Positions 37,054-49,905 of a DNA stretch of 64,000 nucleotides are shown one piece after another. Under the pieces are notes generated by a model. That model was given only the letters and a program-made list of their open reading frames with translations, did not search any database and was not told where the DNA came from. This DNA is from Glossina fuscipes (taxonomy: Eukaryota > Arthropoda > Insecta > Diptera > Glossinidae): positions 2,363,560 to 2,427,559 of the forward strand of contig NW_023998464.1 in assembly GCF_014805625.2 (NCBI RefSeq), written 5' to 3'. Both the position numbers and the translations under genes were made by a program. How positions within the stretch are numbered: position 1 is the stretch's first letter; the number at the start of each line of letters is the position of its first letter.

Positions 37054-38100
37054 TTGATCACCAATACCAAATCGATGCCATTAATCAAAACCGCAGCCAC
37101 AACAACCGCATTAGCAATAACTACAACAATAAACACAAATACAATAGATGAGAAATCTATAATAACAAAATCGTATTTACAACAACAACAACAGCAACAA
37201 TCAGAACAACAACAACAACAACAACAACAGCGACAACAAAATGCTAATACTGCCAAAACATTATTCACAACAACAGCAATAACAAAATCAACAACAAAAA
37301 CTGTAAAAGAGACACCGAAACAAAAGCATCAGCAGCAGCAACAACAAGAGCGACATAATAATACGCGTGAGCCAAAAGCAATGTTGACTAAATCCGTTCC
37401 TGCCACACCTGTACAAGTGAATCCCACAACGAACAATTTCATGCCATCCTCTGCCGATGATGACGATGTTGATGACGACTATATTGATGATAACGACGTC
37501 TTGTATATGCCACCCTATTCATATCCCAATTGTAGTTTAAATATATGCGAAGACGACGATGATTATTACAATGACGATCTCTTCAAAGAGACCGGTGATA
37601 ATCATGCTTTTGACCTTCCGCACGATAATGACGGTGATTCTTCATCTTTGGCAATGATAACACCGCCGCCGCCATACGATACGCCACCGCACAGGCAACA
37701 ATCTCAGCAGCAATTAACAAAGAAATCTTCATTGGCCTCATTATCCTTAACAAATTCAACGGCCAGGGGACAAAGATCCCACGCACCAACAACTCGTAAA
37801 TACTTATTTAATAATCGTGAGCTATTCAATATCAGTTCATCGAACGGCAATTCCAGCTCGAATTCATTGCAACAAGATCAGCAACAACAAACTTCATCAT
37901 TGGCTGGAACTCTAAGCAATGCCATCACGCCTACCAAACTAAGTGCGGCGGCTGCGGCCATGTTTGCCGCTCCTCAGTTAAATCGCAAATGGAACTTACA
38001 TCGTAAACGTCGTAGACGTAACAGCAGTTCAGGCGATTCCAAAGAATTGGACAAATTAGTGCTGCAATCCGTAGATTGGGATGATAATGATATCTATTGA
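37054..38100 (+). CDS. 348-codon open frame directly after and in frame with the Sema1a stop
   Basis: This frame begins at the codon after the Sema1a TGA and runs to TGA at 38098-38100. From its first codon (TTG) it holds a Thr/Ile-rich start, poly-Gln (residues 43-49, 52-59, 93-98), an acidic run (DDDDVDDDYIDD near 135-146), MPPYSYPNCSLNICEDDDDY (152-171), PPPPYDTPP (204-212), Ser/Asn/Gln-rich linkers, an Ala-rich patch, a basic patch RKWNLHRKRRRR (about 311-322) and an acidic end (WDDNDIY). GC content and codon choice look coding, unlike the flanks. The first ATG in frame is at 37075. It could be a readthrough extension of the Sema1a tail, a tail joined by alternative splicing (acceptor CCGCAG|, next base 37097, is in phase with exon 34171-34240), or a separate downstream cistron. 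I recognise no known domain. Confidence 0.7.
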   Translation: MITNTKSMPLIKTAATTTALAITTTINTNTIDEKSIITKSYLQQQQQQQSEQQQQQQQQRQQNANTAKTLFTTTAITKSTTKTVKETPKQKHQQQQQQERHNNTREPKAMLTKSVPATPVQVNPTTNNFMPSSADDDDVDDDYIDDNDVLYMPPYSYPNCSLNICEDDDDYYNDDLFKETGDNHAFDLPHDNDGDSSSLAMITPPPPYDTPPHRQQSQQQLTKKSSLASLSLTNSTARGQRSHAPTTRKYLFNNRELFNISSSNGNSSSNSLQQDQQQQTSSLAGTLSNAITPTKLSAAAAAMFAAPQLNRKWNLHRKRRRRNSSSGDSKELDKLVLQSVDWDDNDIY

Positions 38101-41056
38101 TGGTATTTAAAATATCTTCCAATCTCATCTACGTGCGCCTGTCTATGTGTGAGAGAACTTTTGACAGCTGCGTTTCAAATTTAAGAAAATTTTGTTTTTC
38201 TCATTTCAAACAATTATATGCAAATAATTTTAAAATTGAAAGCCACTCTTCGATAAAATCTCGTTACAGTACCCTTTCTAATTCCTCTACACTTTCTAAA
38301 GGGATACACGAAAGGAAATTAAAGTCGCATTTATTTGCTTGTGTTCGAATCTTTTATCGCAAAAAGTTTTAAAAAAATGAAATTTTTGAAACCCTACGTT
38401 ATTGCATGGACGATTCCGATATCCGATTTTTGTATTATTCTTAACAGACGCAATTCAGATTGCGACGGCTCGTTTTCAGAACCCATCTGCTAGACATCCT
38501 CGCCATACAACATTTGTAGAAAATCATGAAATTAAAATGACTGTACATGAAACGTATGTAAAGAAAAATCTTATAGAAGATTTTAAAGCGGGTTGATGAC
38601 CGAATTTTTCCTGCCCTAAGGAGAAAGGGGAACGTTTCATGAAATTTGCTATCTATTTTGTCTGTCAATATTGCCTTTTCCATTAATCTCGCAGTAACCA
38701 TCGTTTCGATTTTTTCGTCTGCCCTATATGAAAGATCGATATTCGATCGCGCAGCTCTTTGAGTGAGGAACTGGGATGAGTTTTTGAGGTAAACTGCCAG
38801 GTTTACTCAACAATGGTGTTTAAGCGAGATAGTAAACTTAATGGCTTAAGGACTGGGAACTTAATAATAACTTAGCGCTGAGCAAATGGTGTCATACTGG
38901 TCAAGGAGAAAGAGTTTGGTTGGTCAAAATATTTGCAATAGAATGTTTCCCACAAAGAAGCTTCAGAGATCTTATAAACTGTATCCTTGATCAGTACGAA
39001 ATTCTAAATCGAAACACCACATACTAAGGCACTGATACTGAGGCCCGCGAAAAACGCAATCACAAGAGTTTGGTGAGCTTAATAGGTATCGAACTAATTG
39101 AAGGTTAATTAGGCAAGGGTGTAATGAACATTTCTCTAAATATCATGGCTTGCTCACGTCATTCACTTAGTTACTGATAAGCGGATCTAAGCGTAATCGA
39201 TCTTTTACATAAAGAACGAAGCTTTCGTCCGACTTTTAAGCAACAGCAAAAATCCAAACGTTGATTGCTACGAAACGATGCCTAACAAAGTAGAGACAGG
39301 TAGCACAAGCATCAAATCCTAAGAAGTAGTACCCTTATTCTTTAAGGCGGGGAATCCGATGTCAACTTGGATTAATAAATTTTTTAAAATTTTTCTTTAT
39401 AAATGCACTTTTGAAGTATAGTTAATTAATTATCTATATTATTTTCACATTGTTATCATGAAAATAAATATATGTATCTTCTGCACTGGGCTCTACTTAC
39501 TTAGAAAGCTATGCTTACACTTAAGGTAACGTCTGCTTCGCAAGTTGCGCTTACTTCACATGTTTTGCTCAGCAGGTTAGTTAGCAAGTTACCTTAACTT
39601 TTACGAGAAATTCAAGTTTGTGAAGGCGTTTATTAAAAAATAGTGAGAACTAGCAGAAATTGCGTCCGGAAACTATCCATCTACTCTGAATGTTTCTTTT
39701 CGTGTTTTTCAAATACTTTTACGCTCTCTTTTAAATTTTCCCTTCGATTTATTTTACGTATTATATAAGTGCTTTTATTTATGTAATAATTTGCAAGAAT
39801 TTTGAATGTGTAAAACCTCTCACACACACAGGCATGTAAGCTTAATAATAGAAAAAAAAAAATAAGAAAAAAAAGGAAAACTAAAGCGAAAAGGAAATGA
39901 CGACAAAAATGAAATGCGGGGAAAGAGAATAAAAACTAAGGTGCACTTGAAATTGTTAGGGATTTACTTTCACACAAATACATGTAAATAAATTAAACAG
40001 AGAATTACACTTAAAGACAAACGCCCACACACGCGTAGACACTCAAAATCCACATTCAAAATATAAATTGCAAGAAGTAAGAAGACACATTTGTTTTGTA
40101 TTCAAACACATATGTACGTACACACATTATACATAAGTACTTTGATAAATGCGATTAAAATATTTAAAAATTTTTTAGAAAAAGACAAAAACAAAAGTAT
40201 ATAACATGCATGCATAGCAGGCAATGAAATTGCGGTCAGATAAATTGCAAAGGCAACAACAAAAATGTAAAAAAAAAAAAAACAAGAAATAAATTGAAAT
40301 CTTTAATAAAAAAAAAACCCAACAACACTTACACATACTCATGGATGCAATCAGTGTCTAAAAATCTCTCATGTGAAAAAATATGACAAAATTGAAAAGC
40401 GAATAATGAAAAAATGTTTTGAAATATGTCATAACGAAAAAAAATAAAAATCAAGTGATTAAGCAAATACTTTATTTTGGATGAAAAACTAAATACAAAA
40501 ACTTGAAATTTTTTATCTATTCTGCAGTTGTTTTTTCCTGAGATGTTTTGTGAATAGAAAAAAGAAAAAAAATATATATATATAATAATAATTAAGAAAC
40601 ATTTAGATAAACTTACATGAAAATTTTTGATTCCTTTTCTTCCCTCATCTATAAACTCGAAGACACATGAACAGAAACACAATCCTTGCCTAGCATTAAA
40701 AGACAAAGCTTCATTTTTCTACGAAAAAAAGAAATACAATTAATTAAATAAAAATTAAATATATTAAGAAAACATTAAAAAAAAAGAAATGAGTAAAACG
40801 AATTGTTATTGATAACCGATTACTTTGTAAATTTAAATTTTGTACATTATTAACTTAAAACCACTTTCATACAACCTTACATACATAATATATATATGTA
40901 TATATATGTATATACATATATATATATATATATATACATATAATTGTGTATTTATCTATAAGGAATTAGCAAACTGTAGGCAAAAGTATTAAATCTCCGT
41001 AGCTGTAGCATATTCGATAGAGAAAAAAGTTTTTTACCAAAAATAAAACGTATACG

Positions 41057-41089
<33 letters not shown>

Positions 41090-41400
41090 GTATACATGTA
41101 TGAGTACGTATGTATAAAAACAAAACATAAACCTGCTTATATAAGATAGTTCACATTTTCATTTTATAAAATTTACCAAAAATATAAAACACAAAAACAT
41201 AAAAACACTCAGACACATACACACAACGCATTACTTATTAACCCTAATTTCAAAACGAAAACAAAAACAACCAAAAAAAAAAAAGAAAAGCTAAACAAAA
41301 ATTTAGTGAATTTTTTCCATTAAAAGTAGAATAAAAAAAAGAGAAAATTGCAAATTATTATAATATATCCAGTTATGCCTAAAATATGATACTAAACATA
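38101..41400 (+). other. probable Sema1a 3' UTR / 3' flank
   Basis: After the second TGA there is no further coding signal. From about 39790 the + strand becomes strongly A-rich with short runs and TA microsatellites (40880-40940, 41058-41082). Many AATAAA-like hexamers occur (for example 39463 and 40305), so a cleavage site cannot be chosen from sequence alone. Extent of the UTR is inference. Confidence 0.5.
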
Positions 41401-42869
41401 TTCTAAATTTTTTCAAAATACGTTTAGTTAAATTTTAATATATTTTGTTATACATGCTTCATTTATTTGCTTTGCAGCCATTAACTCTACTCAGATATTT
41501 ATTTAACTTCAAACCGAATTTGAATAGTTTTTATTTTTTATTTTGGTCAGCTTCATTAAGAATGCAACTTGTGGACAAAAGGCATATTTAGCACACTTTT
41601 ATTTATATTTAAATTTTTTCATCTCTAAACTTACGGTTTGTTTTCATTTTGCGCTTTAATAAACACAAAATAAGCGATAAGCACTATCTTAACCAATTAT
41701 TCATTTCGAATAATATATTTACAAAAAACATAATGTCGACTCGTCCACCGAATTGCAATGTCGACACCTAATCGACGTGGAAATGCAATGATTTCAGGTT
41801 TCTTATTTTGCATTCACATTAGATCTGATAAATGCTCTGTAGCAATGCATTGCTGCGTTTATTGCGAATCAAATGCCGAATTAGTCCGTTTGACGTTGGC
41901 CGCAGAACGGTTACGCTCCATTTAATTATTGCAATATCGTTCAGTCCAATAGGATTTTGGACAAGAAAATAGCCGAAGAAATAAAATATTTCAAGATCCC
42001 ATGGCATTTATCGTGAATATGAGTATGATGGCTTTTAAGAGAAGTGTAGTAGACCCCTTCCCTATAACATGGGTTCATATAACACGGTGGTAAAGTTGTG
42101 AATATGTCTCAGCATAACACTCAACAAACAAAGAGGTTTGCAAGCAACTATAGAAAAATTAGGGAAATGTTCCGATTTTATTGTACACTAGCTTCAATAA
42201 TCAACGCAACACAACAACAAAAAAACGTTTCAAAACAAACGTTTACTATTCAACGGACATAAATGTTGTTGTCGTGGAGAATCTCTTAAGTCCTATTATT
42301 CGCGTGGGCGGACTATTTTTTATGAAATTAAAGCGCCTTTGAACAAATTCTCTCGTGGTCCCTAACATGAATGCTACAGCATTTACGTCATCCAAGTTAA
42401 AAACTGTGATGTAAAACGATGTAAATACTATAGCATATGTATGTATAGTATGTAACGGTTAAAATATGGTCTTCCTACCCTTAGAAAACGGATTTATATC
42501 AGGTCTCGGATAACAGAACTAATTTTAAAATAGGTTTGTACCACTTTCGAAATTAATTTTAAATATAACAAGTAAGTTAATCACTTTAGGCTGTGAGCGG
42601 CTGTAAACGGCGTATTTGCATAATCCAAGCGACTCGTACTACATATATGCACCGTAGGTTCCATAAAATGTACATGTATTCTCAAAAATCAGATATTCTG
42701 TTCCGTTATTATTTTTATATTTATTCTTGTCAAACTGGGATGTCAAGCATTAGGTTTGCACCCGAACTTTAAAAAGTTATATCATTTGTGTCCGTCTTCG
42801 GTAAAAGAAAAATAAAACAACTTGGAAAAAGCCGTATACCTTACAATATTTTCGCCAATGCTTTTTATA

Positions 42870-43170
42870 ACGTACATCAGTAGTGGCAGGCACAACGGTA
42901 TATAAAGTTTATGCCGACACATATAACACCAAGAAGCACTTAGGGTGGATTCACCTTTTATTATACCGATTGATCCGGGATCACATTCTGAAACGATCTA
43001 ACGTTGTCTGTCCGTCTGCCAATCTTGTTTTCTTGTGGTCACAATTTTGGAATTATTTCTATGGAATATGGCGCACCGAAACGACCTTTACTGAAAATAG
43101 TTCGGATTGGACCACTTTTTCTACCCTTTCCTATGGAACAATCTTCATTTCTTATATTTCTTTTTAAGCG
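42870..43170 (+). repeat. TGTCCGTCTGCC-family repeat, member 2
   Basis: It contains GTCTGTCCGTCTGCCAATCTT, then ACAATTTTGGAATTATTT, CCGAAACGACC, TTCGGATTGGACCACTTTTT and CCTTTCCTATGG, the same block order as members 1 and 4 with substitutions. Confidence 0.7.
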
Positions 43171-46100
43171 AAAAATCACTTAACGCAAAGGTAGAGTTTT
43201 GCTATTATGCCTTTTGTACGAACAAAGAAATCTCAATCGTTTCCTATTTTTAAATTTTATTACTTTTATTTACATTATTTGTATATATCTACATATATAT
43301 AATAAAATTACGTGCCATATATTTAAAGACATTAAATGTATAAAAATTTTTTGATATAAAAGAAAATTTAAGCTTTTTTGTTTTTATTATTTATTAACTT
43401 ATTTTTGTTTTTATTTTTGTTTTACATTTTGTTGCGTTGCAAGAATAAAATAAAGACAGTATTTGGCAAGAAGTTCGTTAGAGTGATAAACTAACTTTGA
43501 TTTTCACTATAAACGAAATGTTTTTGTCTTTTCCTTAAGCTAATGAAAGGAAAATAGGATCGTGAAGCCATTCGGTCAATGTTAATAAAGCGCGAAAGAC
43601 GCAAAACGCTTTATCCTTAACGAAAACAACATGTGCACGTTATTTTTATGAAACGCCTCGAATTATTTTTCAATTATCATGTAGAGATTGTTTTCTTTAC
43701 CGCTTTATTAGACTACAATACATTTTTGGGTATTTATATCACACTTCGTTCTAATGAGACATATATCGATCTGAATGGTTTAGTGATTGAGGGAAATATT
43801 TATATTTTCACTCTTTTTGGTTTACATACTATATAAAGCCGCGCAAGTTTCAAAATTGATTCAGGTGAAATTGCCCAAAAAGTCGAAGGTAAAAAAATTT
43901 TAGTGTTTTATCTTTGAGTTGACAGACTGTTAAGAAAATGGGAATATATGAGATGTGCTATTATTGAATGGTCGTTCATTTTTTGGACAAGCAAGATAAT
44001 AAACACTGCCCGAGGTTAAGTTTTCCTCCAAAGTCTGCTGACATCTATGAATGACTGATCTGTCTTTTCTGGTTCAAATTTTCTGCTATAGATCAATGCA
44101 TTCAACCAATCCTTCGAAGATCTCCGATTTGTCTTAAATTTTTAATCAATGCCAATGCAATATGAATAACTGTCTATCTTCTTCGAAAGCGTTAATATGT
44201 CCAGTATTTGAAGTTAATTTGACAATTTTATTATAAAAGGGTTAACGGTTGCTATCTTAAAATAGCTGGATCTGGTACTCCATGCAAAAGTATATTGTGT
44301 TCGGTGTCTATCTGTGACAAATGCTCCTCTTTCCTGGGCATTTAACCCTTTGGCTATAGCGCGGCAATATCGTACTTTACCGATTTTCGCGACGGCGCAA
44401 CTGAACCATACTTCGCCACCAATCCAGACTTGCCATGTGCTATTGCAATGCGTTATAATAAGTGACTACCGTATGAAGACAATGCCAGCCACTGTAAGCG
44501 AATAAATGACTACCGTACCTAAACGGAACCGGTTGGTGCAGTGTATCAAGCGATTGCCATAAAAATGTGGTACCTGTTACAAAAGGTTCAAGAGACTAAG
44601 AAGTTCTGTTAGAAGGAGGAAAACATTAAGAAAAACGAGCAGGCAAAGAAGAATATCGGACACACTCAATTCAAACATTTGCATTTAATATCTAAAGCAA
44701 AAAACTACACCCACAATAGCTGCATTTTCTACAATTGTTCCGAAAAATGGCTCTCACGTGTTACTCAACTATTGAGGAATGAAATACAAGAATGAAAAAC
44801 AGAGTAATTGCACAACGATAATCACTTGAGCCGTTGCAATTTTCGAACATCTTGCTGTAATCATTTTTTATACCCATCATCGGAAGACGAAAATTTTATT
44901 TTATCACTTCATTCTATTTCCACTTAGAAATAAGCATGCACGGCCTTCAAAAAGTTGAGTCATTCATTTTCGTCAGTCCTTCTGTTTTTGAGACTAACAA
45001 TATTAAAAAATCTCAGACAGAAGGCTGGTTCTTAACTGCATACGTGTCTTGTTTGCTCTCAAAAGTTAAATTTGCGAATGGCCATATTACAAAAGCCGTT
45101 GCAAGGTATAAAAGCTATAATTACTTTTTTAAAAATAATCTAGGGCTTATAGAAGTTAGCTACGTGTAAGTCATCGCGAATACCTGTACAGAGCGTCTAA
45201 ATCCTCAGGTAGGCTGCGATCGGTTTACTGATATGGCCGTCATTACACAACAATATCTTTCCGCTTTTTTTCAGCTGATGGGCATCCACGATTCGGTCCG
45301 AAATGAACGAACGAAAATTGATTTTTTTTTTTATTTTAATTTTTTAAAGGACATTTTTCAAATTTAATCTGTTCATTTAAGAAAAAATAATTCTCTAAAG
45401 GTAAAATAAATGATTTCTTTTCTTTCACTTATATAATTCATTTAATTTATGCAAAAATCAAATGTGATTTGGTACAAATTTTTAATAAAAAAATAAAAAA
45501 AAATTAAGCTATTAATAAAACTAAAATAGTGTCTAAATTATTGACAAAAAAAGATGAAAAAGGAAAAGAAAATTTTAAAAACAAATACGAAGTAAAACTA
45601 AAAGTTCCCTTAGTGCATTTTTTTATTTCTTATTTAACATTAAGTTAGTTGCGAAATAATTTATAAGTATGCATGTGTACTCGAAGTACCAAATTCGCGG
45701 CCAGGAAAGGTCAAGACGTGTTAAATTCTGTTTCGAAATGAATTAAAAGAAACGCTTTCGCAAAATTTCATGCTAATTGCAGCAAAGTTCTTATTGTTTC
45801 TTAATCAAAGTAAGCGCATAGAAAAAATTTGTAAAATTCTTAAAGGATTTCTATTGCAGGAACTCAAGTTGTATATATAAGAAGCGAAATATCTCATGCA
45901 TACATTCGAAAACAGATTAATATCGAAATACTTAGCCCAGTAAGCATTCAGTTTTTACTTTCAAATAAACATTTATATACATATAGTGAAGCGTAAAAAA
46001 ATAAAATAAAATGCAGATTATTTCAAAATTCTGAAGCAATTCAAAACCGAGAAAGTATAACAAAACAATACAGAACAAATCATTATTTGTTTGTATAATA

Positions 46101-49100
46101 ATCACAAATAATAAGAGAAAGAAAGTGTAACAACAACAACAACAACAAACCCTCAAAATATAAATAAGAGTTCATATACGAAAGCATATGAGAAGATTAT
46201 TTGCATCGCTGCATAACTTTCGTTCGCAACATCAATTCTAAAATGTTAACTTAATACGTTATGCATTTACTTACTTTACTTGTTTGAAATGCTCACACGA
46301 TTACTCATCACTTTTTGCCTCTCTCTGACTTTATCCTCCCTTCTCTCTCACTCTCTCTCTGTCTTGCTTATTGGATTAAAGACTTATTAAAGAGATCCCT
46401 AAGAATATACTACGAAATTTCTTTTAATTTATATAGAAAGATTGGAAAAAATTATAGATTTGTATGCAAGAAAAAACCTCGTACATATATAACAATGCAA
46501 ACATACAAACATACAGTCATTCACAAACGGGTATACACAAATACACGCATACAACTAACTGTGAAAGAGTAAAAGCGTAGAAAAATCTAAATGCATTCGA
46601 ATAAATTGACTTGGGTAGCAAAACTTTTATATATACATATATACATACACATATACGTATGACGTACAACACGTAATGTTAGTAAAAATTTGGTTTTATT
46701 TTCGACTTTTGTATTTTGATTTTCAGCTTTTTTTTTCTAATATATATATGCATTTATTATGTCACTTAAAGCGAACATAAGTGCTCATTACGAGCTCATT
46801 TAAAAAACATAAATATATATTTAAGCCTTTGTTTATTAATTTTACTTTTCATATCTTTCGCGCAGAAAAAAGTAAATGTTCAAATATCGTCGTTTCGTAT
46901 ATCTTTCGCTTGCATGGAAAATTTACACAGGTAAATGCATTGAAGTAGGCACGTGCCTGTTGGTCCGTTTACTCTGCATTGAACGAATTACAATAACGTT
47001 CTTACGATTAACCGGCGCAAGCTAGATATATAAGTTGTCATGATTAAATTAGAAAAAGACTTTAAAAGAAAACGCTGCTAAGCGCTACGTATGCTATATT
47101 CACATGTTGAAAAAGTTATGCGAATCCTTGAGCGCAGGCTGCGTTTTCTTATAAACTGCCAGTAGTTTTAGCTGCTAGAGCTCATCCTACTTTAATCGCA
47201 AATTTTATTTTTTGGTATAAGTAAATTATAATAATAATAATAATAATAATAACGTTCCCGCGGTAATAAGTTCAGCATCGCTTCAACGAATTTCAATTCG
47301 CTTAATTATGTTGTCGCATCAAGAATCAAGAAGCTTATTACGTTACTCGAGTGGGGGATATGCGTGACTCAGCTTAAGAGACTTATACTTGTTTCATTTT
47401 ATTCTCTCTATCTACCACCGAAGGCTACGCGTAAATTAATTCGATTATTTTATGACAAGAACAAAAAATATAATATTTGTTTTTACACCCATCAACGACG
47501 GGTGAGGAGTATATTCATATAGCCAAAACATTTGCGACATGCAGATATGCATTCTTGATCAGCATCAAATTCTGAATCGATTTAAGCATGTCCATCTGTC
47601 CGGGTGTTTTAAACGTTTGCCTGGTCGCAAAACTACGGCTATGGATTACAAGTTCGGCAGAAACAAAAGTTGTTGTATCAGCATCAAATTCTCAACCGAA
47701 ATATGTCCATCTGTCTGTCAATGTGATGTCTGCGGTAAAGATTCTTCTGGTCTCAAAAATACAGCAATCGGCTTGAAGTTTGCCACCCAAGTTTATAGTG
47801 AAATTGAGTCAAATTGTTGAAAGAGTACGACCACAGTACAACATAACATGTTTTCAAAAGTAAAAAAAAATTTTTTGCCTTCGTTACTTTTAAGCTGCAA
47901 CAGATGACACGGTAAAAATTTGGTCCTGTAGCACTTGTGCAAAAATAGGTAAAAATCATCCACGTCTACTTAATCTAATGGAATATTCAAATTTCATTCT
48001 TTTATCAAAACGTTTGCAGCATTGGCTTTAGCTTTTTATTCTCGCTTTATTATCGATCACTACCAAACGGTGACGGGTATAAAAGATTCGGTTGCAGCAG
48101 AACATAATTTTCTTACTTGTCTTGAATCGCTTGTGATGTGCTTGATTCGTCTGCAAGAATAGGCTCATAAAAATAAACCATGAACCAGACACATTAGTGA
48201 ACCAACTTTGAACCTACAATTTTTTTTAGTGCATTCTTACCAAAGTATCCCGAATATTTATTACATTTCCTGTTAGAGTTCATCTGAAGTATCGCTCCCA
48301 AGCGGCCTAACAATGACAATAAATCTGAGGTGGTGGATGTCCAAAGTTCGCTTTAAGGCGAATATAACTATGTTTTGATTATTGTTTATTTTTGTTTTTT
48401 AGTTGATTATTTTTCTAAATAATAAAAAATAAAAGAAAACAAATTTTTGTACACTGCCGTTATAAGAATAAATGCCTTATAATTTTTTTAATTATACAAA
48501 GTCAAAAAAAAAAAAAAAAAATTGCGAATTAATTAAGGATACATAAGTTTTTGTAAGTAATTTTCAATTTTCTTTAGAATTTTTATACTTTTGTATCGAA
48601 TGTGTAATATTTTCGTTTTGCTATTGTTACATATTTTCGTAAATTATTTAATAAAAACTCTTTGCTTCTTTTTTTTTTATATATATATATAAATATATGA
48701 ACTTTATACTGTAATACATAATAATAAAGAAAACGAAAGAAGAAGAAAAAAAACCAGAAGAATTAATGTATACCTCAGTTAATTTTAAATACTTAACCGA
48801 CACAATACAAACACTTGTAGAAATTTTTTTAAATAAATGAAAAAAAATTATAATTGCAAGCAATAAATAAACAAATAAAAAAGTTAATTACGTAAATTAG
48901 CAATCGACTAAGATACATTTCTCTTTATAATCAATGACTTTACATTATTATCATTTTTCTACAAACGCACAGCCAGTGAATGCTTTCGAAGAGTATTTCT
49001 TGTTTTAAGCTTTACTTTGTAAATTTTTTTTTTTTTTTGTATAGAAATTTTCTTTATACGAAGGCCTTCGAAAGTGAGCAGCTTTTATAGTACCAATAAG

Positions 49101-49659
49101 CGGCAAGCGAATTCGATTCTCTGCATGAGAATCAAACTGAGAAGGTTTTCATTTTCGAAACCTTCCTTCAAAGAACGAGAGTTTCTGAAGTAATTTCATG
49201 TTGTATGCTTTCCTGAGACCCATTCTAAAGTAATTATTGTATGCTCTGTTTTCATATAATGCATACGTTTCTGACTTTAGGTAACTTAAATTTGGATCTA
49301 CAGAGTTGAAATGGATTTTCGTCACTTTTTTCTGTTCGCGTTTGGTTACCAAAAACCGTATTGCTTTTCACCGGTTCTTTGGTGAAGATGAGCATTGCCG
49401 TACTCACAGGTTTGTGATCGAAGCGTAGGAACATTTTGGAAGAGGAAAATTAAGTCCGAAGAGAAATAGAAGGTGTAAAATATTAGTCCACACATAATAA
49501 AAAGGAAATTTCGCCAGAATAAAAAAAATGTAAAGGGATAAGCTTCCGCGTTGTAAGAGAACAAGGGCACAATTCCTCTGTTTTTTGCCTTTATGACTTG
49601 CAGCACTTCTGGTACAAGGGTTTCTTAAGTTTGTGCGCATGTATGTAACATCCAGAAGG

Positions 49660-49905
49660 GCTGAGATGGACTTTCATTGCAATTATGGCAATCAGAATAA
49701 ATTTCCGGCTTTGTTTGCCTGTCTGCCCTTCTATCCATTGTCCGTCCTATTTTTTCCCTTTGCACTGATGTATTGTGGCCCAAAGACGAACACTATTGAA
49801 CATAGCTCGGATCGGCCCACTTTTGCGACCATTTCCCATAAAAAGCCTTATTTTAGAAAATCTTTATGCGAGTAATTGAAGAGTGGTGTATAGACGCAGC
49901 CTGCA
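49660..49905 (+). repeat. TGTCCGTCTGCC-family repeat, member 3
   Basis: A more diverged member: TTTGCCTGTCTGCCCTTC, then AAAGACGAACACTATTGAA, CTCGGATCGGCCCACTTTTG and AAAAAGCCTTATTTTAGAAAA. Confidence 0.6.

Noticed and set aside
37035..37268. Minus-strand Cys-rich ORF opposite the post-stop frame
   Set aside because: It is the reverse complement of the CAA/CAG repeats in the 37054-38100 frame (giving poly-Cys). The + strand frame is longer and continuous with Sema1a.
40329..40706. 125-codon minus-strand ORF
   Set aside because: Phe/Ile/Ser-rich translation of A-rich low-complexity sequence; its length is expected by chance in this composition.
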